From: an uncultured Bradyrhizobium sp.
GTDB taxonomy: Bacteria > Pseudomonadota > Alphaproteobacteria > Rhizobiales > Xanthobacteraceae
DNA: 64,000 nucleotides
Direction: 5' to 3'
Assembly: GCF_947648125.1 (NCBI RefSeq)
Contig: NZ_CANSMR010000026.1
Coordinates: forward strand, 33,604-97,603
Of this stretch, positions 17,763 through 26,043 are shown piece after piece (position 1 is the first letter of the stretch; every line of letters starts with the position of its first letter). Under the pieces are notes generated by a model. That model was not told the DNA's origin. It searched no databases and saw only the letters and a list, made by a program, of their open reading frames with translations. The translations under genes and the position numbers were made by a program.

Positions 17763-19532
17763 ATGCCGGTCGATTTTGCGTTCTCAGCGATGGCCAAGCG
17801 GTCGGATCGCAGCCCGGCGTCTTGGCGCCGTCCGTTCAATCGATGGCTGGATGGAGTCGAGGCGGGGTGGTCAGTGCCACTGCTGCTCGTTTGCTTCGTC
17901 GGCATCTGGACGGTGTATCTGTCAGTGGCCTATCACGGCGCCGGCCTGCATCCGGACGTGCTGGAGACCTGGACGTATGGCAGGCATTTCGCATGGGGTT
18001 ATCCCAAGCACCCGCCGTTGATGGGGTGGACGACCGGCGCATGGACCTTGGTCTTTCCGCTCACCGACTGGTCGCTGCAGCTGATGGCGATGACGAATGC
18101 GGCGTTGGCCTTGTGGTTCGTCGATCTCATCGCAAGAAGGTTCGTGACCGGCCACAAGCGCCTGATCGTGCTGCTCCTGCTGATGCTGACCCCGGCATAC
18201 CAGTTTCATGCGCAGCGCTTCAACGCCAACGCCGTGTTGCTCGCGGTCTGGCCGCTTGCGACTTACTGCTTCCTGCGCGCCTTTGAAACCAGGGCGCCGC
18301 TCTGGGCGATTGCTGCGGGTATCACGGCATCGCTTGCAATGCTGGGCAAGTACTATTCCATCTTTCTGATCGCCAGCTTCGCATTGTCGGCAATCATCCA
18401 TCCCATGCGACGAGCCTATTTCACGTCCAGTTCGCCCTGGATCTCCACTGCCGTCGGGCTGATTGCGCTATCTCCGCATCTGCACTGGTTGGCCACGACA
18501 GGCGCGGAGCCTGTCCACTATGCCGCGACGCATGTAGGGGCCGATTTCCCCCGTTCACTGCGGGATGCCGTCAATTTCCTGTTGGGCCTTGTCGCGGCGA
18601 CGAGTGTGTCCGCCGTGACGTGGGCGATGATCGTCGGGTATCGAATAAAGCGCCTTCCTCGGGATTTTGCGGCGGCAGATCCGAACCTGAAGCTACTCGG
18701 CCACGTTGCGATCGGCACGATCGCTCTTCCTTTCATCACGTCCATATTGCTCGGCACCGACCTGCCATCGCTATGGGCGCTTCAAGGATTGTTCCTGTTC
18801 GCTGTGCCCGTCGTGTGCAGCACGCGTTACCAGATCGAGCGGTTCTATACGGTCAATGCAGCGCTCCTGGTCGCCGGAATAGCGATCGTCGCCACCGTGA
18901 TGGCGGCCCCAGCCCATGCGCTCTACCGCAACAGCTACGGTTATGAGGAAGGGCGAAACGTCTATCACCAGGCCGCCGACAAACTCACCCGGCTGTGGCA
19001 CGAGCAGATGGGCACGCCGCTGTCGATCGTCGGTGGCAACGATAGCCTTGGGGTTGCGGTGGCCTTCTACAGCTCCGATCACCCGCATTACGGCGAGCCT
19101 TTCGCCTTCCAATATTCATTGGCGTTGCCTCGCGAGGTAACGCCGGAGCGCGGCTGGGCGGCGCTCTGTTTCGATGACCAGGACGATTGCCTTGAATGGA
19201 CCGGGCGAATGGCAGCCCACGCCGGAAACTATGTCAAACGCGAGTTTTCCGTTCAATCGAGCCTGTTCGGAATTCCAGGCATCAAGCGAAACCTCGTTGC
19301 ATTCCTGGTCGCGCCCCGTCGTGAGCCGGACGACGCACCGTCAAGCCTCGTCAATGATGCCGGTCAGGGCGGAGGACATGTCCCTCCGCAAACAGATCCG
19401 CCGCTCCGCGTGGAGCCGGATGTCGCGTTGCCGGAAAATCAGCCGCCGGGAAATGCGCCGCAGACGAACGATCCAGGAGCCAACATGCTTGTGCATCATG
19501 GAGCAGCAAAGCTCTTCGTCTTGATGCGCTGA
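17763..19532 (+). CDS. ArnT-like GT39 family membrane glycosyltransferase
   Basis: 589 residues with many hydrophobic helices, in the PMT_2/ArnT-type family that moves sugars from a polyprenyl-phosphate carrier to lipid A or other envelope targets. The first periplasmic loop is recognisable: DVLETWTYGRHFAWGYPKHP followed by PLMGW, where classic members have DE near the start and HPP at the end; here the DE is DV. The C-terminal ~70 residues are Pro/Asp/Asn-rich and not part of the membrane core. The start at 17763 lacks a strong Shine-Dalgarno; an ATG at 17790 is an alternative. It is divergent from the two-component system, recalling PmrAB-ArnT arrangements. Confidence 0.82.
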   Translation: MPVDFAFSAMAKRSDRSPASWRRPFNRWLDGVEAGWSVPLLLVCFVGIWTVYLSVAYHGAGLHPDVLETWTYGRHFAWGYPKHPPLMGWTTGAWTLVFPLTDWSLQLMAMTNAALALWFVDLIARRFVTGHKRLIVLLLLMLTPAYQFHAQRFNANAVLLAVWPLATYCFLRAFETRAPLWAIAAGITASLAMLGKYYSIFLIASFALSAIIHPMRRAYFTSSSPWISTAVGLIALSPHLHWLATTGAEPVHYAATHVGADFPRSLRDAVNFLLGLVAATSVSAVTWAMIVGYRIKRLPRDFAAADPNLKLLGHVAIGTIALPFITSILLGTDLPSLWALQGLFLFAVPVVCSTRYQIERFYTVNAALLVAGIAIVATVMAAPAHALYRNSYGYEEGRNVYHQAADKLTRLWHEQMGTPLSIVGGNDSLGVAVAFYSSDHPHYGEPFAFQYSLALPREVTPERGWAALCFDDQDDCLEWTGRMAAHAGNYVKREFSVQSSLFGIPGIKRNLVAFLVAPRREPDDAPSSLVNDAGQGGGHVPPQTDPPLRVEPDVALPENQPPGNAPQTNDPGANMLVHHGAAKLFVLMR

Positions 19533-19572
19533 TCAAGCTCATCCTGGGAATGCCGCCGTGCCGATCGCGCGC

Positions 19573-19589
19573 GTAATCTTGCGGTAATC
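19573..19589 (+). promoter_or_regulatory. GTAATC-N5-GTAATC operator upstream of the ComEA-like gene
   Basis: Two exact GTAATC copies 11 bases apart, same orientation as the downstream gene (ATG at 19648). They match the triple repeat upstream of the response regulator at 17293. A TATCGG/TTTATC stretch about 10 bases downstream could be the -10, the usual distance for PhoB-type activation. I did not find another intergenic tandem pair in the window. Confidence 0.6.
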
Positions 19590-19647
19590 GGCCCCCGCTT
19601 TATCGGCGGCGGGGTCAAGGGCGTCATATCACGAAGGATAGCGGTCC

Positions 19648-19971
19648 ATGCTTATCAGGTTGGTTTGCATCAGCCTCGGCGTTTGCGGCATCATCGGTGC
19701 CACCGCGGTCGCGCAGACGTCTCCATCGATGACCGGTTCAACTCACCCGGCCCCCGCAACACGAGCGTCGATCAGTCACGCCGACAAGATCAACCTCAAC
19801 ACCGCTCCTGTCAGCGAACTGGTGAAGCTTCCGCACCTCAGCGTGCGCGGTGTCACTGCGATCACGGAGGCGAGAGCAAAGTCAAAGTTCAAGGATTGGA
19901 ATGATTTCGTGGCCAGACGGGTTGTGCCGCGATTCGTAAGGAACGAGCTCAAGGAGCTCGTCACGTTCTAG
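19648..19971 (+). CDS. Exported ComEA-like helix-hairpin-helix protein
   Basis: 107 residues: an N-terminal signal peptide (LIRLVCISLGVCGIIGATAV, ending near AVAQ), a short Thr/Ala/Pro linker, then a ComEA-type helix-hairpin-helix domain beginning KINLNTAPVSELVKLPHLSV and continuing to KFKDWNDFV. ComEA domains bind DNA non-specifically, in competence at the outer face of the membrane. No other competence gene is nearby. The GTAATC boxes 60-75 bases upstream place it in the presumed regulon of the adjacent two-component system. Confidence 0.82.
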   Translation: MLIRLVCISLGVCGIIGATAVAQTSPSMTGSTHPAPATRASISHADKINLNTAPVSELVKLPHLSVRGVTAITEARAKSKFKDWNDFVARRVVPRFVRNELKELVTF

Positions 19972-20036
19972 AGGGGCTCTGTCGATCGCTGCCGAGGGCG
20001 GGCGCGGTTGTTGAACGCGAACAAGGATATGCTTCA

Positions 20037-20366
20037 ATGAAACGAGCAGCTGTTTTTGCGACCATGGCGGTGATCGCTGTGGGATGTCTTGCGTCGACAG
20101 AGGCCACGGCACGTGGCCGGCGGGGAGATGCGGTCGCCGTCGGCATCGTCGGCGGCTTGGCTGTCGGCGCCCTGTTGGGCTCGACCATGGCTGCCGGTGC
20201 GGCTCCGGCCTATGTCTACGAGAGAGACTATTATTCGCCGGCCCCTGTCGTCCACTACCATCGTCAAGTGTACGAATACGGCGACGAATATCCCGGCGGA
20301 TATCACTACGGTTATAGATCCGGGTACCGGGAAGGCTACTCGGACGGCTATTGGGACAACGACTAA
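20037..20366 (+). CDS. Small secreted Tyr/Gly-rich protein
   Basis: 109 residues. A signal peptide (MKRAAVFATMAVIAVGCLAS; possible weak lipobox AVGC) is followed by a Gly/Ala-rich segment with glycine-zipper spacing (VGIVGGLAVGALLGSTMAAG) that could insert in a membrane, then a Tyr/Gly/Asp-rich tail (YHYGYRSGYREGYSDGYWD). This organisation is common among small alphaproteobacterial envelope proteins, but I cannot name a function. Preceded by a short gap after the ComEA-like gene and possibly cotranscribed. Confidence 0.7.
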   Translation: MKRAAVFATMAVIAVGCLASTEATARGRRGDAVAVGIVGGLAVGALLGSTMAAGAAPAYVYERDYYSPAPVVHYHRQVYEYGDEYPGGYHYGYRSGYREGYSDGYWDND

Positions 20367-20547
20367 ACGTAGATCGGCGTCGTCGCCGGCGGACAGCTGT
20401 GACACGATAGCGACCCGCGTTTTTGGACCAAACCTTTACCGTCGGCGCTGCCGCCGGCGGTTGATTGCCGAGGTCGGCTTGTCGCCGCCGGACCGATTGA
20501 TTACCGTCGATCGGTGGATATGCGCGGCGATTGCGTGGGGCAGGGTG

Positions 20548-21447
20548 ATGCGCGAGCGGACTGACGGTTCTTCGTTTGCATCGAAGGTAGACCTGGTGAT
20601 CTGGCCGGCCGTCGCGGCCATCCTGGCGGCGGGCGTCGGCTTCTCCTGGAATCCGACGCCGATGGCGCAGCTGCTTGCGGCCCTGTTCGTTGCGTGCGGA
20701 ATCGTGCACGCCGTCATCTCCTATGGATCGCGGGCCGCTCTCGTTTTCTTCGCGATGAGCGTCGCGGTCGGATTCGTCATGGAGAATATCGGTGTCACCA
20801 CCGGCTTCCCGTTCGGCCGATATCATTTTGAGATCGGTGCTGGTCTTCCGAACGTCGGACGTATCCCGTTCGTCGTCGGCCCGATGTGGTTCGCTGCGGG
20901 CTATTTCTCCTGGGTCGTTGCCGCGACCCTGCTCGGCGGGGCCGACCGTCAACTGGATCGCCGGTTCAACCTGGTCGTCCTGCCTGTCATCGCGGCGTTC
21001 GTCACCGCGCAGTGGGACCTGGTGGTCGACCCTCCCAGCTCGACGATCGCCAAGGCCTGGATCTGGCACGAGGGCGGAGCCGTGTTCGGTGTGCCGCCGT
21101 CGAATTTCTTCGGCTGGCTGTTGACCTCATGGCTGTTCTTCCAGGGCTTTGCCTTGTACCTGCACCATCGCAACGGTCCGGTCAGGCCCGATCGAGCCGC
21201 CGATCGCAAGCTTCGCCTCGTCGGCGTCCTGTTCTATGTCTGCGGCGGCATCACGCACGTTGTGCCATGGATGTCGGGGCAGTCCGGCGACATCGTCGAC
21301 GCCGCGGGCCAGTCCTGGCGCTTGCAGGATATCCGTGGCGCGACCGTCGTGATCATGGTGTTCACCATGTTCTTCACGTCGCTGTTGGCGCTGATCCGGT
21401 TGCTCGACAGTGCGGGGCCGGACGAGCGGCCCCGTCCTAGTAACTGA
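20548..21447 (+). CDS. Carotenoid biosynthesis protein (DUF422, CruF-like)
   Basis: 299-residue integral membrane protein of the DUF422 family, whose known members (CruF, bisanhydrobacterioruberin hydratase) hydrate the 1,2 end of acyclic carotenoids. Characteristic stretches: FAMSVAVGFVMENIGVTTGF, FGRYHFE, VGPMWFAAGYFSW and WDLVVDPPSSTIAKAWIWHE. About seven hydrophobic helices. The ATG at 20548 follows AGGG; the upstream open frame overlaps the preceding small gene in another frame and is not coding. No other carotenoid gene is in the window, so its pathway role is uncertain. It converges on the outer-membrane gene, overlapping it by 11 bases. Confidence 0.82.
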   Translation: MRERTDGSSFASKVDLVIWPAVAAILAAGVGFSWNPTPMAQLLAALFVACGIVHAVISYGSRAALVFFAMSVAVGFVMENIGVTTGFPFGRYHFEIGAGLPNVGRIPFVVGPMWFAAGYFSWVVAATLLGGADRQLDRRFNLVVLPVIAAFVTAQWDLVVDPPSSTIAKAWIWHEGGAVFGVPPSNFFGWLLTSWLFFQGFALYLHHRNGPVRPDRAADRKLRLVGVLFYVCGGITHVVPWMSGQSGDIVDAAGQSWRLQDIRGATVVIMVFTMFFTSLLALIRLLDSAGPDERPRPSN

Positions 21448-22591
21448 TCCGCAGGCCGACGCCGCCGTGAAGCGTGTTGCCGACCGGCTGCGGTCCGGCG
21501 GTCCCGTTGAGGAAGAGATCGGCGATCCAGCCCTTGGTGATGCGGAAGCCGACGCGGCCGCCATATTCGAACCAGCCCTGGTTGCCGATCGTCGGCACGA
21601 TGGTGCCATCGCCGGTGACGGTGGCGACGATGCCGGAATGGGTGGCGAAGGATTGCACCCAGCCGCCATTGATGTTGGTCTCGATGTTCGATCCGAACAA
21701 ATGCGTCCACTGGCCGCCGATCTTGACCAGGCTGGTGCGATCGGTGCCGTCGGCGATGGTGGCGTCGAACGGATTGAAGGCAATCGCAGGATCGCTGTAG
21801 CCCTTGACCCGCTGCCATAGCTGCCAGACCTCGACCGAAGCCGCGACCTCGTCGCGCGCCGACAGCCGGTTGATCCAGCCCGCGCGCCCGTACACGCCGT
21901 AATTCTCGCTCGAGGTCTGGCCGGTGACCGACACCGGGCCGAGGCTGGTGGTGTAGCTGCGGGTGTAGCGTACCTTCTCCGACGGCGAGAGGATGGCGCC
22001 GATGTCGAAGAACGGCCGTGACGAGCCCCAGTCGACGAAGTCGTAGCGCAGCGCGAAGGCGCCGATCGGCGCGCTGGTGACGTTGTAGCCGCCCTGGCCA
22101 TATTGCGTGTAGGCGATGCCGGCGAGCAGCGACAAATTCGGCGTGATGGTCTTGCGGCCATGGATGCCGGCCGAGAACGAGCCGGCGGAGCCGAAGGCAC
22201 TGATGCAGTCGTCGCAATTGACCTGCTCGTTGACGCCGAGCAGCACCGATCCGAGCACGCGGTTGGTGATCATCTGGTTGAAGCGCTGGTCAGCAAGTCC
22301 GTTGATCGAACTGCCGCTCGACGGCGCGCCGGTGATCGGCGTCGGCGACGGGCTGGGCGTTGGTGTCGGTGTGGGGATAGGCGTGGGTGTTGGCGTTGGC
22401 GATGGCGTGGCAGTAGGTGTCGGCGTCGGCGTGGGGGTCGATGTGCAGTTCGACGACAGGTTGGTATCGGACGTGCAGTTCGGCGTTGGGCTTTGAGCGC
22501 GGGCTGGCGTAGCCAGCGCCGGCAGTATCGCGAGCGACAGCGCCAATATCAGAGCCGTCGACAGGATCACGTGATGGATACGCCGCGCCAT
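21437..22591 (-). CDS. Outer-membrane beta-barrel (autotransporter-like) with Thr/Pro/Ser-rich stalk
   Basis: 384 residues. A signal peptide (residues ~1-33) is followed by a mature N-terminus with Cys-containing NCTSDTNLSSNC, then a ~45-residue stalk of TP/SP repeats (TPTPTPTPTATPSPTPTPTP and on). The last ~280 residues are a beta barrel of alternating strands like autotransporter translocators, ending GGVGLRISY with a terminal aromatic residue as outer-membrane proteins do. No passenger domain is present. It starts two bases after the stop of the FecR-domain gene, so they are translationally coupled. The stalk resembles known O-mannosylation targets, and a protein O-mannosyltransferase homologue lies divergently nearby. 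Confidence 0.78.
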   Translation of the reverse strand: MARRIHHVILSTALILALSLAILPALATPARAQSPTPNCTSDTNLSSNCTSTPTPTPTPTATPSPTPTPTPIPTPTPTPSPSPTPITGAPSSGSSINGLADQRFNQMITNRVLGSVLLGVNEQVNCDDCISAFGSAGSFSAGIHGRKTITPNLSLLAGIAYTQYGQGGYNVTSAPIGAFALRYDFVDWGSSRPFFDIGAILSPSEKVRYTRSYTTSLGPVSVTGQTSSENYGVYGRAGWINRLSARDEVAASVEVWQLWQRVKGYSDPAIAFNPFDATIADGTDRTSLVKIGGQWTHLFGSNIETNINGGWVQSFATHSGIVATVTGDGTIVPTIGNQGWFEYGGRVGFRITKGWIADLFLNGTAGPQPVGNTLHGGVGLRISY

Positions 22592-22593
22592 CG

Positions 22594-23298
22594 TCACCGT
22601 CCGCACAGCATGCCGGTGTCGTCGACCGGCGGCGTCAAGGGTGTCGCATCCGCGAACTGGGTGACTGTGCAGAGCCCTGCGGCCTGGGTACAGGTCGCGG
22701 CAAAGGTCCATGGCGGGTTGTTGGTCTTCTGGATCGTGGTGCGGCCGCCGCTCGAGGTGATGATCGCGGTGTCGCCGGGCTGGGTCAGGTCGATGCATTG
22801 CCGGTTCGACGTACACACCGTCGATGCGCCTTCCTGCAACACCACGGTGGTCTTGCCGCGCTGCGATAGGATGTCGAGCACCGTGCCGCGAACGCCGATG
22901 GTCGCAAGCGGCGTCGTGATCGTGTAGGCGGCCTTCTCCGAATGGCCGGTGACGAAGCGGAACGCTCCCGAGGTCAGGCGGATTGCAACATCGCGATAAT
23001 GATGCTCGTCGTCGAACACGGTGCGATCGAGCTTGAGCGAGGCATTCGGTCCGAGCGACAGGTTGGTGCTGTCGGCCATCACCAGCCGCGCAGCGCTCTC
23101 GAGGCCGGTGCGCACCATCTCGTCGCGCAGCAGCGCGTCGCCGACATTGATCGGCGTGGTCGCGGTCGCAACGCGGACGACCTCGTTCTTCACCATGGCC
23201 GCTTCGCCGACGCGCGTCTGCGCCTGAACGGGACGAGCCGTCAGCGCGACCGCAAGACCGAGTGCGAGGAGGGAGAAAAAGCTGTGGCGCGAATTCAT
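22594..23298 (-). CDS. Exported FecR-domain protein
   Basis: 234 residues with a cleavable signal peptide (SFFSLLALGLAVALTARPVQ, then AQ). The FecR domain spans ~55-165 with ITTPLATIGVRGTVLDI, the strongest part of the family pattern. Unlike true FecR it has no membrane helix or sigma-factor partner, so it is probably a secreted periplasmic or surface protein rather than an anti-sigma factor. Four Cys in the C-terminal third could form disulfides. It is the upstream partner of the beta-barrel gene, two bases apart. Confidence 0.82.
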   Translation of the reverse strand: MNSRHSFFSLLALGLAVALTARPVQAQTRVGEAAMVKNEVVRVATATTPINVGDALLRDEMVRTGLESAARLVMADSTNLSLGPNASLKLDRTVFDDEHHYRDVAIRLTSGAFRFVTGHSEKAAYTITTPLATIGVRGTVLDILSQRGKTTVVLQEGASTVCTSNRQCIDLTQPGDTAIITSSGGRTTIQKTNNPPWTFAATCTQAAGLCTVTQFADATPLTPPVDDTGMLCGR

Positions 23299-23534
23299 TG
23301 CAATACCGATCGATCTACCCTCTCATCGTACCGGATCGCGGACGCAGCTGATATTGTATAATTGTCACAAGCCGTGTTGAGTTGCGCCGGATGGTTCGTG
23401 TCGACGGATTCGAAAATGCTCGCGGCTGCGGCCATCAACGTGAGATTTGATCACAATCGTCACATACATCACACTCGCGGCCGTCGTAGCTCACACTTCG
23501 CTCACACTGGGTCCCCTCGCAGCGTGCTTGTCCT

Positions 23535-24839
23535 TTGATCATCGCATCCGAATCTCCTTCTGTTCTGCGACGTCCCGTCGCGCGCACGGCGATCGTCGCG
23601 GCCATCATCTTCATCGTCGCCCATGTCGTGTTGCTGCTCGGGATCACCACGCCGAACAAGCTCTACTTCGATGAGGTGCATTATGTGCCGGCGGCGCGCC
23701 AGATGCTGTTGCCGGTGGTCGAGGGCCCGATCCTCAACCCGATGCATCCGCCGCTCGCCAAGGAGATCATCGCCCTGTCGATCAAGGCGTTCGGTGACGT
23801 GCCGCTCGGATGGCGCTATCCCGCGGCGCTGTTCGGTGCGCTCGCGCTGGTTGCGGTTTATCTCGGCGCGCTTGCGCTGTTCGCGTCGCAGGAGCGGGCC
23901 ATTGCGGCCGTGCTGCTCGCCTTCTTCAACCAGATGCTGTTCGTGCAGTCGCGGATCGCGATGCTGGATGTTTTCGCGCTCGCCTTCTGTCTGTTCGCGA
24001 TCGCGGCCTTCATCCACGGCTTCAGGCAGAAGCGGCCGCAGTCTGCCTTCGCGCTGACGGGGGTTTTCGCAGGGCTTGCCTGTGCCTGCAAATGGAGCGG
24101 GTTGTTCGTGCTCGCGACCTGCATCGCGATCGTCGCGGTGATCCGCCTGATGCAGGGCTGGCGCACGCGCTTCGCCGACGCCAATGCGGAGGACTGGTAC
24201 CGGCCGGACCTGTGGCCGGACTTCCGTCTTCCCCACTTCATCGGCTGTTTCGTGCTGATCCCGTCGGCCGTCTATCTCGCGAGCTTCGTGCCGCCGTACG
24301 GCTTCTCGTTCACCGACCTCGTCGAGGCACAGCGCCGCATCTTTGCCGACAACACCACGACCGCGATCGCGGGCCACACCTATATGAGCTCATGGCCGTC
24401 CTGGCCGTTCCTGGTGCGTCCGGTCTGGTATCTGTTCGAGAAGGCCGGCGACGACCGGTTCGCCGCGATCGTGTTTCTCGGCAATCCGCTGATATTGTGG
24501 CCGGCGTTGATCGCGCTGATCGTCGCGCTGCGCGACTGGATCGTGACCCGCGGCCGCGAGGCGTTTCTCGTGCTGGCGTTCTATCTCGGCCCGTATCTCG
24601 CCTGGGCGCTGCTTCCGCGCACGCTCGGCTTCATCTATTACTACCTGCCGGCCGCGACCAGCGCGAGTTTCGTTCTGGTCTACGCCTTGACGCGCAAGGG
24701 GATGCCGCGCTGGCTGTTGTGGGCCTTCGTGGCGGTCGGTTGCGCAGGCTTCATCGCGATGCTGCCGATCACGGTTGCCGCCATCGGGACGTCGATGGCG
24801 ACCTTCAATCGGCTGATGCTGTTCCAGAACTGGATTTGA
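23535..24839 (+). CDS. Protein O-mannosyltransferase-family (GT39/PMT) membrane glycosyltransferase
   Basis: 434 residues with about ten hydrophobic helices. The first luminal loop has the catalytic acidic pair of PMTs (LYFDEVHYVPAAR, Asp46-Glu47) and the loop NPMHPPLAKEI with His71. These enzymes transfer mannose from a polyprenyl-phosphate carrier to Ser/Thr of exported proteins. Its start is unusual: the only frame-compatible start near the conserved part is a TTG at 23535 without a good Shine-Dalgarno, so the start is uncertain. Divergent from the FecR/beta-barrel pair across a 236-bp gap (23299-23534). A Thr/Pro-rich neighbour makes protein glycosylation plausible. Confidence 0.85.
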   Translation: MIIASESPSVLRRPVARTAIVAAIIFIVAHVVLLLGITTPNKLYFDEVHYVPAARQMLLPVVEGPILNPMHPPLAKEIIALSIKAFGDVPLGWRYPAALFGALALVAVYLGALALFASQERAIAAVLLAFFNQMLFVQSRIAMLDVFALAFCLFAIAAFIHGFRQKRPQSAFALTGVFAGLACACKWSGLFVLATCIAIVAVIRLMQGWRTRFADANAEDWYRPDLWPDFRLPHFIGCFVLIPSAVYLASFVPPYGFSFTDLVEAQRRIFADNTTTAIAGHTYMSSWPSWPFLVRPVWYLFEKAGDDRFAAIVFLGNPLILWPALIALIVALRDWIVTRGREAFLVLAFYLGPYLAWALLPRTLGFIYYYLPAATSASFVLVYALTRKGMPRWLLWAFVAVGCAGFIAMLPITVAAIGTSMATFNRLMLFQNWI

Positions 24840-24861
24840 GTCTCTCTGAAACAAGCGATCC

Positions 24862-24881
24862 GCCTGCCAGGGCTGGCAGGC
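24862..24881. terminator. Bidirectional hairpin terminator candidate
   Basis: GCCTGCCAG-GG-CTGGCAGGC, a perfect 9-base stem centred between the converging PMT and OmpA-family genes. No strong T-run on either side, so its terminator role is inferred from position and stability. Confidence 0.55.
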
Positions 24882-24900
24882 AGATCGGAAGTTGGGGAGA

Positions 24901-25533
24901 TTACTGCGACGCCGTCTTGGTATCCATGTTGACGACCTGTACGCGACGGTTGGTCGGGTCCATCGGCGCTTTCGGATCCTTCGGCCGGGTCTTGCCGTAG
25001 CCGACGGTCACGAGATCGGAGCCGTTCAGGCCGTAATGCTCGACCAGATAGTTCTTGATCGTGTCGGCGCGGCGCTCCGAGAGATCCTGGTTATAGGCCT
25101 CGCTGCCGATCGCATCGGTATGGCCGGCGACGATGAAGGTCGAGCCCTTCATGCTGGCATCCGACAGCGCCTTGCCGAGCTCCTGCACCGCCTGGGTCGA
25201 GCCCCTGGCGATCTCCGCCGAGTTGTAGTCGAAGTGAATCTCCAGATCGATCTTCGGCTTGTTGGCGGCGATGTCGGCGATCTCCTGGCGTTCGCCCAAT
25301 GACAGCGAGCGGGTCTGCCGGTTGCGAACGGTGTTGAGGAAGCTCGCCTCCTTGGCCGAGGCGGCCGGGTCGACCTGCGTGCCGGCGGAGAGGCCGCGGG
25401 TGGCCGACTTCGGCTTCAGCGCATTGAGGATCTGGGCGGCAGGAACGGTGTCGCTGCCAGCCAGTGCGACGCCCGCCGTCATCGACAGCGCAGCGCCGAT
25501 CGTCAAAAGAGACAGGGAAAAGGAGCGGGTCAT
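24901..25533 (-). CDS. OmpA-family peptidoglycan-binding protein
   Basis: 210 residues from the ATG at 25533, preceded by GGAG-type sequence in the mRNA sense; an earlier ATG at 25563 is unlikely. Signal peptide SFSLSLLTIGAALSMTAGVA. The C-terminal OmpA domain is complete: IHFDYNSAEI, VAGHTDAIGSEAYNQDLSER and RADTIKNYLVE, with the Asp and Arg that bind meso-diaminopimelate. There is no N-terminal barrel, so it is a periplasmic or outer-membrane-associated anchor. It faces the PMT gene tail to tail. Confidence 0.9.
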   Translation of the reverse strand: MTRSFSLSLLTIGAALSMTAGVALAGSDTVPAAQILNALKPKSATRGLSAGTQVDPAASAKEASFLNTVRNRQTRSLSLGERQEIADIAANKPKIDLEIHFDYNSAEIARGSTQAVQELGKALSDASMKGSTFIVAGHTDAIGSEAYNQDLSERRADTIKNYLVEHYGLNGSDLVTVGYGKTRPKDPKAPMDPTNRRVQVVNMDTKTASQ

Positions 25534-25695
25534 GGTTTCGTCCTTAAATGTCAGGCCAGCCAATCCGGCTGTTGTCGTTTTGATGCTGGGAACCTAGGAC
25601 TGGTTCAAAGCCGGGAATGTGATCTAGATCACGGTTGAGTGTCCCGGGGCCCCTCCCGTGCCAAGGCAGGGGCCGGCGACGGAGAGGAGAACATC

Positions 25696-25938
25696 TTGGC
25701 TCATGTCAATCGCGTCCTCCGCTCGATCAATGACGAAGGTGCCTCGCGCTGCGTCGATATCTTCGTTCGCCCGGAAGGGACGATCGGCTTCGAAGAATAT
25801 CGCCGGGACGTAGAGGACGGCCGCGGTTGGTTTCCGGTTGGCGGTCATTCGTCCCGGGTCTTTCATGAGGAAAGCGCCGCGCTCGCGGCGGCACTGGCGG
25901 ACGTTCCCTGGTTGCGGCGGGCCGTTGGATCGCCGTAA
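25696..25938 (+). CDS. Small conserved hypothetical protein
   Basis: About 80 residues. The TTG at 25696 is preceded by GGAGAGGAG and gives a compact protein with RPEGTIGFEEYRRDVEDGRG and WFPVGGHSS, a pattern I associate with uncharacterised short Bradyrhizobium proteins. An upstream GTG at 25639 in the same frame lacks such a ribosome-binding site. It has no signal peptide or membrane segment. Function unknown. Confidence 0.55.
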   Translation: MAHVNRVLRSINDEGASRCVDIFVRPEGTIGFEEYRRDVEDGRGWFPVGGHSSRVFHEESAALAAALADVPWLRRAVGSP

Positions 25939-26043
25939 CCGGTACGAAGCGCCCCGAACGTCCAGAGGGCGATGATGATGCGCGACTGATTTCCCTCGCA
26001 CAGCTCTCCACAGCTGCGCGAATCTCACTACATTGCCAGAGCA

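Noticed and set aside
22340-22440. Low-complexity GGTGTCGGC-like tract as a possible tandem repeat or CRISPR-like array
   Set aside because: It is the coding sequence of the barrel's TP/SP stalk; the unit is 6 bases, imperfect, and lacks spacers.
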